From positions 2,246,171 to 2,310,170 of the forward strand of contig BCKC01000002.1 of the NCBI GenBank assembly GCA_001600455.1: 64,000 nucleotides of DNA, written 5' to 3'. The notes beneath the pieces are model-generated. The model ran no database searches, had not been told where the DNA came from, and saw only the letters and a program-made list of their open reading frames with translations. The position numbers and the translations under genes were made by a program. Position 1 is the stretch's first letter; each line of letters starts with the position of its first letter. Shown here piece after piece: positions 12,417 through 23,404 of the stretch. The stretch comes from Endocalyx cinctus (taxonomy: Eukaryota > Ascomycota > Sordariomycetes > Amphisphaeriales > Apiosporaceae).

Positions 12417-14042
12417 TTAGAATAAGTTCTCGAAGAGGCTATCCAGTTCATCACCCCTTCCTTTCGGCTTCTTCTTCTTCTTCTTTAACTTTTCTTTAGT
12501 CGACAAAGCTTCTGATTTGTTCTTCTCTGGTTTATCACGTAACCCTTCGAAAATACTATCCAAATCGTTACTTTCCCCCTTCTTGGCCTTTTTCTTTGCT
12601 TTCGCCGTTGTCGTATGGAGTGGTGACGACGGTGGCGGATATCTTTCTTTAACTTCATCAGATGACCGCTTAATCAAACCATCTGGCTTATCCTTTCTCT
12701 TGCTTGCTTTTTTATTTTTTATTTTACCCGGGCGTTGGTCTTCTCCTTCGCTATCGTCCGAAAACCCTCCAAACATGTCATCTATTGCGTCACTGTTCTT
12801 ATTGACTTTATTTGCTTTCTTCGTCGATGTAAGGTGGACCTTTTCCTCGTCCTCATCCGAAAAGCCCTTGAAAATGTCATCTAATGCGCTACTGGTCTTT
12901 GACTTCTTGGATTTCGTTGTTGTTATCTCTGGCAAATCAATTTTCTCATCGTCGTTCTTGGCCCGCTTTAGTGTTCTAGGTAATTGATTCCTTTCTGCAT
13001 CACCCTCGTCAGACATATTTTTGAATATATCGTCCAGCGTGCTATCGGATTTTTTCGTCTTCTTTATTTTCTTGCTGGGATGGGATCCGATACTTGATCC
13101 CTTTTCAGTCTTTTCGTTCGTATAGATAAGGCGTGAAGCAAGGGTACTGTCTTGTGAGTTTTCAAAAGCGCTAGATTGGACAGGATCTTCGATTCTTCCA
13201 GATCCAAGGGTATCACCATCCTTTTCTATCGATGGCATCACTTTGCGACTTTCCTCGTTATCGGCTTCGTCTTCACTCTCCGCCTTCCTTTTCCGCCTCA
13301 TTCTCTCTGCCTTAGCGACTTCCTCTCGAGAAATCACCTTTCCCCCGATACGACCGCCAAGCATCGACGAGTCCGGGAGTGAAGAGTGGTTATCCCAGTG
13401 GCGCTTTCGCTCTGGAATTGACAGCATTACGTTCGCGGATTTAGTTGCACTGCCGTCGACATTTGCTTGCGACTCTTTAGCCGAGTTCGTAAGGTCCTCT
13501 GCACTATCGGAAGAACCGACAAGATACTTGCAAGCCGCGCTCACTTGGGCAAGGGAAGTCATCAGCACGACGCCGAGAACGGCGAACTGACCATCGGCCA
13601 CGAGCTGGGAAAAAACTCTTATATATGATTAGCTGAGTCCATATATTATCTCCTTAATCGTCACGTCAATAATGGAAGGGAAATATACTTACAAATAGCA
13701 CCTTGGGATCAATACATCTCTCAACCACTTCGCCCTAGCCTCTTCTGCTACTCCTAATTTCTTCCCTTTACTCGTCTTCGTCGCGTCTCGTATCTTCACT
13801 TTCTTGTTCTTACCGGCATCGCTGCGGCGATCGGTAACCGACGATAGGCTCGAGGAAGAAAGCTCCTCCACGAGTTTCTCGACGTGTCGTTTTAGCATTC
13901 CAAAGGCCGCCCACCATGGCGCGCGCCGGTGCTGATTCCGATTGCGATGAGCGAAGCCGCGGAATACGGGCTGGAGGGGCTGCAGCCTCTCCAAGGCCTC
14001 TTCACAAGGTGACGTCGTCGTCATCTGGTTTATCTGATCCAT
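12417..14042 (-). CDS. rmp1: RNase MRP protein 1-like, with repetitive Lys-rich C-terminus
   Basis: Probable protein subunit of nuclear/nucleolar RNase MRP, the ribonucleoprotein that processes pre-rRNA. Two exons, 13693-14042 and 12417-13617 (intron 13618-13692), give about 516 aa. Recognition rests on the RMP1 RNA-binding core: HRNRNQHRRAPWW followed by FGMLKRHVEKLVEEL, then across the splice junction LIPRCYLVFSQLVADGQF and a hydrophobic helix. The start is the first true ATG; the frame extends six bases upstream only through a GTG. The C-terminal 370 residues are low-complexity, Lys/Glu/Ser-rich and probably disordered, with five spaced copies of a (L/I)-D-(D/S)-(I/L/M)-F motif. This tail makes the protein longer than yeast Rmp1. 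The core assignment is good; the role of the tail is unknown. Confidence 0.82.
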
Positions 14043-14638
14043 ATCCACATTGAGTGAGATAAATGAAGCTTTTGCGACCTCACATGGTTATAATTCCTTT
14101 AGTTATGTTTTTTCCGTAATAGGTCATTGAAACTTGACAAAAATTGCAACTTACCACTACCAAACTCTTAAAGCCGTATTATGCAGTAATGAAGTACGCT
14201 AAATATGGTAAATTGTGGATAAGTTTCTTAATTTTCATTGGTTCACCGCACAGTTAGTAATAGTGTGTTAGTTAACCTAGCAGCCTAGACAGCCTAGACT
14301 ATAGCACAGTCAGCGTCAAAATAGTTGAATATTAGGTATGTAGATTAGGGGTTCAAAACCAACTCCATCAAGTTCATAATGTCGCTCTGGTTCGCACGCA
14401 AGCAGAAGTCTGAAAGGGTAAAAACAGAGCATTCATCATTATACGCAATAATCTGAAAACATGGAAAATTTTCTTGATTTCATCACGTCATATGTGTGGT
14501 ATTGTATATGCTACGTAGATCACTCGTTAGTGTATCGCTAATTCAAGCCGCCAAAACCCAAGCCCAAGTCCGTATCCGGTCTATATTCCTGATGCAATCC
14601 CCCTTTAAAAAGACGAAAGAAACACCAAACCCGATTCA
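14043..14638. other. Intergenic region between rmp1 and the rhodopsin-fold gene
   Basis: It holds the rmp1 promoter and the 3-prime flank of the next minus-strand gene. The sequence is AT-rich, with a small direct repeat at about 14278-14298 (cctagcagcctagacagcctaga). No gene or RNA is recognised. Confidence 0.5.
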
Positions 14639-16243
14639 TTATGTGACCCAATAAGACGTACTTTCGACGCTTGAGTTCGGGCTAGCATAATAGGGACTCT
14701 CGCGGTACAGGTTATACTTGAACTCCCCTGTCCTAAAGTATGAGTCCCCGCTTAAGGCCTTTCGATGCTGGTACTCGGTCTCATGTTGAGGTATGGTGGT
14801 TAGACTCCTACTGATAGTTGTATTGGTCCCTCTACTGAGTTTATACTGTTGGTTTAGGCCCTGGTCGTGACTGAGACTTTTTCCAAAAGGGTTCCTACTA
14901 ATACTCCTATGATGGCCAGGTTGTTGTTGCTGCTGCTGCTGCTGTTGTTGTTGTTGTTGTTGTTGTTGTTGCTGTGGCCGGTTGAACCAGAAACTATCGC
15001 TGAGCCCCCGTTTTCGTTGGTGGCTATAGTAGTGTAATGCTGCCGGACCCGGCATACGCGGCGGTTGAGGCGGCGGTGGTAAGGGTCGTGGCGGAGGACT
15101 CTTTCTTGGTTGTGGTTGTGGTTGTGCCGAGTTCCTCGCTGATGGTGGCCATGAGGTGACTCTACGCGTCAGTTTCGAAAGTCGTGTACCGGCATCGAGG
15201 AAAGATTTGAATAGCGGGCGTAGCGTCGCGATGGATGATGCCGTTAGTCCTAACCCGAGCTCAACGGTTGACCAGTTGGCGAGATCCGTGAACGCAAAGA
15301 GGATGTCCTCGTCGTGCGCCAATTGCCAAATATACGGGATTCGGACTATCGTAGCGGTGGAAGCTCTATGACGGCAGACATAGTTAGTACACTATTTTGA
15401 GGATGTCCAGGTATGAGAATTTCTTATGTCACGAGATGGAGAAAAGTACGGAGCCGCATACATTGACCCGAGAGCTAGAATCCCAGCCACTGAAATTTTC
15501 GTTCTCCTCCCGAGTTCCAGGTTCCAAACGAGTACGATCGGCAGAAGCCCGAGGATCCAGTCGGCGGCGGCATTGATGGCACTAGCTGTGTACGTCGAGC
15601 TTGTGACAAAGGTGCTATCTAAACACTTCCCGGTAATCGTGCCCTCGAACTGCAGCCAATAATACTGGACTGGCTGGCATTGAAACGCAGCCAAAAAGCC
15701 ATAAAAGATGCTGTAGGCAAAGCAGGTGACCAGCGTTGCCCAAATGAGAATTTTCTGCCATAGTTTCGAGCATATGCGCACCAGGAAGATTCCGACGGTA
15801 AACTTGAGTAAGAGAGATGTCGTGATATAGGATAGTTCGGCGGCCCATCTCATCTGTGTGGTCCCGGTATCGATTGTTAGCCAATTCGACAATGAAATCA
15901 GCACACAGTTGTATTTATGAGACTATACATACACGAAGAACCATTGGAATATTCGCCAGCGGCACAGCGTTGGTGTGCTTTCCAGCGCCGTTGTTAATGC
16001 ATAGAAAGACAAATACGGAGTATAACGTAAAGGTCATCTGTTTGTGTTAATCGTGGTTGACCTCGGTCGGCTTCGTAGGTGGAAGAATCATACAAGTGTG
16101 GCAATTGCGAAGACATCTTCTGCTCGGAATGATTTGAGCATGAACACTTTCACATAACATCGAAATCCCACTGCGAAAACCGAGATTGAGAGAAACAGCG
16201 CAGTCACGAATGCCAATTCCGTCGAGCGATCTTCTGCGGCCAT
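14639..16243 (-). CDS. Fungal rhodopsin-fold seven-helix membrane protein with poly-Q tail
   Basis: Integral membrane protein of the large fungal rhodopsin-domain family (PTH11/SAT4-like). Function is generally unknown; some relatives act as surface receptors. Four exons (16094-16243, 15933-16037, 15462-15853, 14639-15365), all GT-AG and in phase, give about 457 aa. Seven hydrophobic helices lie in roughly the first 290 residues. Family signatures include the NNGAGKH loop, AELSYITTSLLLKF, an FQCQPVQYYW loop, TASAINAAADW, and IVRIPYIW followed by a conserved AFTDLANWSTVELGLG block. The cytoplasmic tail is low-complexity, with 18 consecutive Gln at 14921-14974. The start is the first ATG before helix 1 (MAAEDRSTE); the frame extends upstream only through a TTG. 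Helices and family are clear; the ligand is unknown. Confidence 0.85.
14921..14974 (-). repeat. CAA/CAG repeat coding 18 glutamines
   Basis: 54 bp of mixed CAA and CAG codons on the coding (minus) strand in the tail of the rhodopsin-fold gene. It is read in frame and is a probable length-variable tract. Confidence 0.9.
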
Positions 16244-18627
16244 CTTGGAGGAGTGTCGGTGATGCTGCGAGACGATAGGCAACCGTCACGATATTTGTGA
16301 CTTTTAGATGAAGTTTTCTCAGAGGGCCTATGACTTACAGAGAAAGATGCGCATTGTGATGATGGTAGGTGAGGTTGTATCGAATGTGAATTCACGGGAA
16401 GAAGCGAAATTACAACTCAAGATATATCTACGGAGTCAAATCCGGGGGTGCAGGGGAAGAAGAACCCAAGAATATAAACGCGTGGGCATGTTCGCCATCC
16501 TCACACCCACGGCTTACCGAGACGCTTCTAGCCATACCCGCGAGGTTACAAACATCAATCCTTACTATGCATGAAAGAGGAATCCCAATTCTGCGTCGTC
16601 ACCGGCCACGCTGCATCTTGGCGATTTTCCTGGGAGAAGCAACGTTGAGAAAGTTGACAGCTCTTCTACCGACAATGGGAAGTAACCTCACATACATAGG
16701 TTAGTCATGAGGTGATCACCAGACTCGCATGCGGGACGGCTAGGACGGGACCTGGATATAGAAAGTCGATAACCCGAAAGGGGAAGGCTGCGCTTGTAAG
16801 ACCCTGTTCAAGATCTAGGGCTCGGCCTGAGGGTTTATTGTTATCGGCCGACAGGGATAAGTACAGGAGGTGGTCCGCTAAAATATTGGATGCTAGTCAT
16901 TTTCTAGTAATTGATATAGGCTTCACGGACCCTCTCGGTCGCCGCCCATTTTCCAGCCGTAGTGAACACAAATACAAACACCTTTGCAAAAATTGCTATA
17001 CTTAATAATTTCCCGTATATAATTAGAGCGACTGAATGGCAACTTTCTCTGTAGACAGTGAATTGTTGAAGATACACCAGATCAATAGCATAATAGAAGC
17101 TACCAGTAGGATACCCGACTCTTGTCGTCCATAACAGGTACTACCGCAGTAATAGTCTGATAATAGGCATTCTAGATCACAAGATGATGGAGTGTGGGGA
17201 ACCTTGTTGGGGGGTGTTACCCGTTCCCGATAGCGTGCTGAACGTACTTTGTAATGGTGTGGAAGACGAAGACAGTTCTGGACAGTCTATTGAATAAATT
17301 GCCTTGCTTGAAGAGCCAAGAATGGCATGAACACGTAATAAGTTATAAAGACAAGGGTAGATAAAAGCCAACTTTATTTTTTTTTTGCTCTGGACGAAAA
17401 GCTTGCTACAACCTTCAAAGATAATGGAGAGAATGAATAAGAGATGTTTAATCAACCTACTAAATCGGCATTCCTGTCTCTCTATATCTAGAAATTATCG
17501 TTAGAAGCCCACCTCGCGTGCATACCCGATAAACGGGCGACAGTGATGGCGACGACGATGGCGACAACAAATTCTTGGCTCAGCATGACCGACGGTCAAA
17601 GCTCACCAAGTTTCGATACTATAGTTTTTAGGTGTTTCGCCGACGTAGAAGACTACAATTGAGGGATATACAGGAAAAGAATAAATCCATACCCATCAAT
17701 TGTGGTGACTACTAAAGTATCGTGCCTGCCTGCTTGCCGAAAAGCACACCTGGGCATTGAGGTTTCGAGATTGGTAATGCTTTGTATGCACGGATTAGAA
17801 ATCAGCTCCTAAAAAGTACACACCCACCCGATACATAAAACAAAAATCGAGCTCTAGAAGATTATCGAGGAAATAGACATCTTCCATTCTTACTTCATGT
17901 TATTTCTTTCCCCCCTCTCCTTTTCTTTTGAGTCTGATCGAATAAAACAGATGATAACATGTCGCATTTTGAAGTAATAATTGAGATGTCTAGCGATGGC
18001 CAAACTAGGTCGCGTACAAGCCTAATATCGTTTCACTCACCTACTTCAACTACTATTTCTAGCACAGGGCAGCATACTATACACGGAAAATCTTCATCAT
18101 TGAAAAGAATAAAAGGAATTGATTATAGTTGTATTTTGTTTTATTTTTCGTCTGCTTCTTCTGCGTGAAAAATAAGGAACTGAAGTAGATGTTAGATTAA
18201 GTAAACCTAGAGATATCCACTATACTGAGAATTTGGCGATGATCGTAGGAGGTTGCTGTGGTACCTTCCTAGTGTAAAATAGTTGGTTTAGACCTAATGG
18301 AGGTTGGGAAGGAGCCTGCTGGATTTCAAGAAAATTAGAAGGTGAACACTACATAGTATACTATGTACTATTCCTTATTGGGTATACGAAAATAGAAAAC
18401 CCGACGTCTGTGCGTAAAGGTTCCTTAATCTATCTTTATGGGCACCTGCCTGCCTGCGCTATAACTAGACCGGGAGCCTCACGAACTAAAATAACGTCAT
18501 ATCATCATCCTCACCTTTATCAATCTACCCAAATCAAAGTAATAGACCTCGGGACACATTAAAACTTTCAGGATTATCTTTATGTCCATTACTTAAAGTC
18601 ACGCCAAATCATATCACGTATCAAGAA

Positions 18628-18660
<33 letters not shown>

Positions 18661-19402
18661 GTNANAATCCTTAGTAGATTATCGGACTATTATCTATCTA
18701 CCTGACCAAGGAGGGCCCAGGTTGGTTCCATCTTTGGGAAGATGCTACCAGACATAGTATTAAAACTATATGGAATATCCGACATTTAATGGTGTACGTA
18801 GCCCATGATGTGTGAAGAGGCCACCATAGGCAATAACTAGAGTAAAGAAGAGACGAAGATGATGACTGCCCCCTCATATCAACATTGCCTTTCACCAATC
18901 CATCTCGTCCCCCCAGATCCTCGGAGAGATGAATGCTATAGTAGTTATGGGAGTTAGCTTACTTATTATAAATCGTTCAAGACAAATTGACGACTCGACT
19001 TACGGGAAACTCCTCGAGAAGGTTGTTGAACGCCTAACCAGTTCTTCCTGCCGCGTAAGACGTTGTGGTTGCTTCGAGGGCTCGTCAAATTAGGAACTAG
19101 CTCAGATTAGAAACGGACTTGGTGGGTCAGGAGGGTCAAGTGAGAGAAGTATATGATTGAACTTACAAAACTTAAGGAAAAAAAAAGTCCACTTAAAAAC
19201 AAATCAACTCCCGCCAAGTTGATGAATTGTTGCTTAGAATCGAAGAGAAAAAAGACCGTGAAGAAGACCGAACCGTGAACCGTAAGAGTAAAGCCGACGA
19301 ATGAACGAAAAGTCGGGTTGTCTACCAAGATCAGTAAATGGATTCGGACTTTTTCGTGGCTCACGATGATGTTTGTCAACTTACCGAAGTCTAGAGGATG
19401 CT
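16244..19402. other. Intergenic region with no supported gene
   Basis: About 3.2 kb between two minus-strand genes. No frame shows recognisable domains. A 38-codon ATG frame at 17546-17662 (+) and a 69-codon Ser-rich frame at 17959-18168 (+) look mildly protein-like but have no splice context or known family. It contains a 30-base T tract with ambiguous bases next to it (18630-18665). Confidence 0.45.
18630..18665. repeat. T30 homopolymer followed by ambiguous bases
   Basis: Thirty consecutive T at 18630-18659, then N at 18663 and 18665. These are the only ambiguous bases I found in the window. They mark low-quality consensus or a polymerase-slippage site, so the true tract length is uncertain. 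Confidence 0.95.
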
Positions 19403-20696
19403 CTAGTTAGGTAGACGCTTGGCGTAAAAGACCCCGTTAGGCCAGACGTACCAACGACAGTCTTCAAGGTTGTCGATAGCAAAACGATTGCGCTGTACCC
19501 AGTTACCATCAAGTTCCTGAACCAAGTAGAAACGATTGGGATCATCGTCGGCAGGCTTCATGTCCTGAGGCTCGAAAACCTCCTTGCAATGACGCATGCC
19601 ATGCGCTAGTTCCGCGTTGTATTCTGATCCGGTTTTACCGATTCCCATAATATCAGGAGGGGGATAAGGAGCTGGAGCGGGCGCCGGGGCACCATTACCT
19701 GCAACGACCTGAGGCGGCATCATGGGAGCTCCTGCTCCGGTAGCGACCTGGGGTGGATATGCCATGGGAGGCATCATGCCGGGCTGTGCGGTCATCGGGA
19801 GAGCACCGGGCATGAACTGACCCTGGGGCATGTACTGACCCTGTGGCACGAACTGGCCCTGTGGCATCATTTGGACGGGAATCGGGGCGGTGGCGTTACC
19901 AGCAGTCTGTGGCTATGAGGAAAAAAAGTCAGCATTACTTGAATAATAAGATGGAGCGTGTAAAGAAATATGAAAGAACAAAGAGTTGAAATGATAAAAA
20001 AAAAAAGAAAAAAGAAAACGAGAGAGAATCATGGTTAGTAGACTGGAGGTGACTTGCATAATACATGCACTGGCCCTGGGGGTACATGGGGGGCATCATA
20101 GGAGGCATCATCGGAGCACCTGATTGCTGAGCGACACCGGGCGGGGCTCCAGGTTGAGATACCGCGCCAATCTGGATATACTTGGCTCCATTCCAATACC
20201 AGAGAGGGTTGGGCTGTCCATCGTCAAATCTGGGAGTCCAAGTATGAACGTAGGGACCATTGGTAGTATCCGGGACCTGGGGCTGGAAACTCTGTCCAGT
20301 TGCCGCATTGATTGTGGGGTACTCGGGCGCAAGATTAGGTGCCATGTTTCCAGTGTTGGTATTGATGTTGTTTGGGAAATAAGTGCCGGTCGCAGGGTTG
20401 GGTGCGGAAGTAGAATTATCTTCGTTGAAACGAGGATTAAAATGAGTAAAAGGACTGGTAGTATGATCGAGAGTGATTCCTCCAGGAAGAAGTGTTACGG
20501 AATGTTCGCGACCGGTTAAGTTGGGAGTAGAAGAAGTAGGAAGTGTAGAAGAATTCTGGTGGAGACGAAAAGAAGTAGAATGAAAAGGTGTAGAATTGGT
20601 TTGGTTGTTGTCATTGTTTTGACGATTAGAAGAAGTACCTCTACCACTAGTAGTAGCAGGTGCCTTAGGGCCTTTACTGCGTTGATTCTGCCCCAT
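19403..20696 (-). CDS. Hypothetical Gln/Pro/Met-rich protein with W-(N/D)-G motifs
   Basis: Not recognised. Two exons, 20058-20696 and 19913 excluded onward as 19403-19912, give about 382 aa. The 145-bp intron (19913-20057) uses a GC donor (GCAAGT) and an AG acceptor; no GT donor keeps the frame. The N-terminal 100 residues are Ser/Thr/Asn-rich, then come short repeats of the type NPATGTYFPNN, PEYPTINAATGQSFQPQ and PNPLWYWNGAKYIQIG. The middle is Met/Pro/Gly/Gln-rich, with repeats of P-Q-G-Q-(F/Y)-(V/M)-P. The C-terminal 60 residues are more ordered (DPNRFYLVQELDGNWVQRN, then DCRWYVWPNGVFYAKRLPN). There is no signal peptide or membrane helix. It may be a disordered scaffold or surface-interaction protein. 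The next gene upstream has a similar aromatic-N-G motif. Confidence 0.75.
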
Positions 20697-21118
20697 TTTG
20701 AGGTTGTCGAATATTCAACCAAATAATTATTTGAATAATAATTTAAAGGCAACAACGACCATTTACCAATGCGGCATGTGACTATTTTGGGAAGTGCAAG
20801 GGAAAACAGCACATTGAATCATGTGATGCCTGGATATGATAGGACTTTTTCATTCAATGGTCAAAGAACAATAGATACTCTATTTGCAACAATTTCTTCT
20901 CGTTTTGAATGATAAAGAGAATAAATTGAGGTTCTTTTTAATAGAGTGAATAGTTGATAATTGTTCACAATGAAGAGAATGAATGGTGATATAGGTGTTG
21001 GTGCAGGTGTAGGAACAGATATGTGTGAGAGTGATATCTGAGTGGAAAAGTGGAAGAAGGTCGAATGCAAGCAAGGTAAAGAATGAAGAGATATATTTGT
21101 AGTAATTTACTTGCAGAA
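20697..21118. other. Short intergenic spacer
   Basis: AT-rich spacer between the small Cys-rich gene and the Gln/Pro-rich gene, both on the minus strand. It presumably holds the promoter of the latter. On the minus strand it is rich in CA/CT (TTCCACTTTTCCACTC, CACACATATC). No gene is seen. Confidence 0.5.
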
Positions 21119-21476
21119 TTATGCGGGAAAGAGAGAAATAGATGGGTTTATGCGAGTAGAAGGCATATAGAGCTTCCGGAAGGGTCTGCGACGCGGGTCC
21201 AGGATGTTGTCGATGATGTCGTCGATAGAAATCTCAGCATACCTACCTGCCTTCCTCCGGCAGGAACAAAAGAAATGAGACACCAGCAAGGTGTGAAGTG
21301 CAGTAATTACATGTCACTCACGCAAGGATATGAAGAAAAAGAAAATTTCTTCCACTTACTGTATTGCCTACGTAAGGAATCCAAGTAGAACCATTCCATA
21401 CATACTGAAACATCAGATGCTCATTGCTATCTTCGAGATAGATATCTTCAACAGGCCAACAAGGACAACAACACAT
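21119..21476 (-). CDS. Small two-exon Cys-rich hypothetical protein (82 aa)
   Basis: Not recognised; inferred by eye. Exon 1 (21360-21476, 39 codons) starts with MCCCPCWPVEDIYLEDSNEH and ends WIPYVGNT at a GTAAGT donor. Exon 2 (21119-21250, 44 codons) continues after an AAG acceptor with AGRYAEISIDDIIDNILD, then PRRRPFRKLYM, and ends SISLFPA-stop. Both exons are in phase 0 and the intron is 109 bp. The composition is protein-like: an acidic/hydrophobic helix, then a basic patch. The clustered N-terminal cysteines right after Met suggest S-acylation or metal binding (inference). It lies upstream of, and on the same strand as, the Gln/Pro-rich gene and shares an aromatic-W-N-G pattern with it. 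Transcript evidence would settle it. Confidence 0.6.
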
Positions 21477-22495
21477 CTTCAAAGATTCGTAGAAATTTAG
21501 ACAACGAGATGAATGTGAGAATGAAATCGGGTTGAGAATGGGGACAGTCAGAAAAGAGTAAGGGAAGATTCAGGTGTTGTCGGCAGCAATGAAGTTACTA
21601 AGGGAAAATTATAGTTCAGGAAGGCACAGTTAAATAAATTATAAGTAATGGCAAAGGTAGAGGTTTGACAGGTCTACTCTTTAAATATATTCAAGTTTTC
21701 ATCTAATTAGAGAGACATATATAATGGGAGAAACAAAAACCATTGTTTTGTCAATTTCATCCAAGCACAGATCAGAAACCCCACCTAAAAGGATGAAAGT
21801 AAATGTGAATGGTATCATATTGAAGTATAGTTCATTGAATGGGAAAAATAACTATTGCATCCCAAAAATCATCTGACCCCTATTGCCAACTAAAAGCAGG
21901 TTGCCAAGCAGGTTATCGTGCAATGTTTAGAATATAACATGAAGTCACAAAGCGTAGGATTGCCAGCGGTGAATGAAGCATAGGAAGTCAACTTTCTAAG
22001 TAAAGCTCTTGCTCAATTTAATTCATGCTTTTATATACAAATCTCTCTACTCGCGGCGTGATAGAGAATAATACCTGGGATAGTACCTATCAAGTTGAGG
22101 CAAACGAATATAAGAATCTGTATTCTCGGGACATTACGATGACCGTGTCAAGGCCGCCACAGGGGAACCCAACGTCCTGTAACATTAAAACTGAACTTCA
22201 AATTCTAGACGGTATAAATGCTCTCGGGGTGATATGAGAATCCATGGATGTTTTAACCAAGGCGAGGAGTCACTGGTTAGTATCGTATAATAGGAACGTC
22301 TTTCAATTGAATATCCATTCGTCAATAGAAAGTCTAGTGGTAGAACCGTATATACTAAATAGAAGCCTGTTCAAAATTAAACCTGTTAGCATGGATTCAT
22401 TAATGCTCACAGATATCTATATGAAAAAAAAATAAAAATAAAAATAACTTTTGATGAAGGAGGAGGGATCCAACGGAGCTAACGGCAAGCCGAGA
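21477..22495. other. AT-rich intergenic region
   Basis: About 1 kb between two minus-strand genes, with no supported gene. Frames at 22025-22237 and 22244-22435 (+) are short and without recognisable features. It probably contains the promoter of the small Cys-rich gene. Confidence 0.45.
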
Positions 22496-23404
22496 TTAAT
22501 TGTGTACTCCAGGTTCGTTTTCGTTGTTGGAAATATCTGATAGACTAGTCGTCTTGATCAGGTTCTGTTTGACGTGTAGATCTGGGAAGGTGTACATAAC
22601 TTCGCTAACATCCGCCGGGGTGGAATCCTCCTAATATGAATCTTCATTCATGAACTAGCTGTGTGTATCCTCGTATGCAGTTTATACCTCGTCATCATAA
22701 CCGTCATTGGTTAACCCCACTACAGTATCGAAGTCATACCCGAGGTCGTGAGACCCCCCCTGAGAGTATCTTTGATACCTGTACCCCAGTTCATTTTTTA
22801 GAGGAACTGAAGAGATGATTTAGCTCGCTTCATTTCTTACCTGTCTTCTATTAAGAGCCCGAGCTCGGTCTATTTGCCATGTCTGTGAAGGTGATATTAG
22901 ATATTAATGCAACGAACACTCTACTAAAGATGATATAAATACAAGGAGCGTGGAAAAGGAAGAACATACGTGAATGAAGGCGGCGGACTTCCCATCCTGA
23001 ATTAGGCGAATCAAAGTGTTATATTCATCCTGGGTGTTGACTGTATTCCAGGGGCCGTAGACCATGTGGGGAGGTGCTGCACCTGACGGCAATGCAGAAC
23101 CATATTCAATCAATTTGTAAGACCAACTCGCATGTTCCTCTTCCGTGAGGAATACCTCCATTCTGACATACTCCTCGCGCTCCTTTTCTTCGCTTTTGGT
23201 TAATACAGGCGGGTTAGGACATTCCCACCAGTCGTGGAGATCTATATCAGAAATCGCGGGCCAAAGAGGGTTCCAGGTGACTTGGAGAAGATGGTGGAAG
23301 TCCTCGAGACTCATCCCCGTAGAAAATGAGAATTCTGTTCGTTTAATTTCCATAGTTCCGGTTGGTCTAAAGACGTACATCTGCGTTTTGTTGTCGACTG
23401 CCAT
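22496..23404 (-). CDS. Hypothetical protein, 3-prime end with conflicting frames
   Basis: Not recognised. Exon 1 (22970-23404, 145 codons, start MAVDNKTQMYVFRPTG) is well supported. It continues through GT-AG introns into exon 2 (22841-22882, TWQIDRARALNRRQ). The protein is acidic and aromatic-rich (WNPLWPAISDIDLHDWWE, EEEHASWSYKLIEYG), without signal peptide or membrane helix. The 3-prime end is ambiguous. A fully GT-AG model uses 22740-22778 and then 22496-22630, ending at TAA 22496 (about 216 aa). A second, more protein-like frame (GGSHDLGYDFDTVVGLTND) spans 22660-22755 but needs a one-base change in a run of seven G. The last exon (EDSTPADVSEVMYTFPDL) is shared by both readings. Function cannot be inferred. 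Confidence 0.65.

Noticed and set aside
12517..12987. 156-codon plus-strand frame
   Set aside because: Antisense shadow of the rmp1 low-complexity tail; Ser/Phe/Leu-rich from complementing Lys/Asp codons.
16308..17005. Plus-strand frames upstream of the rhodopsin-fold gene
   Set aside because: Arg-rich random-looking peptides with no homology signal; more likely promoter DNA.
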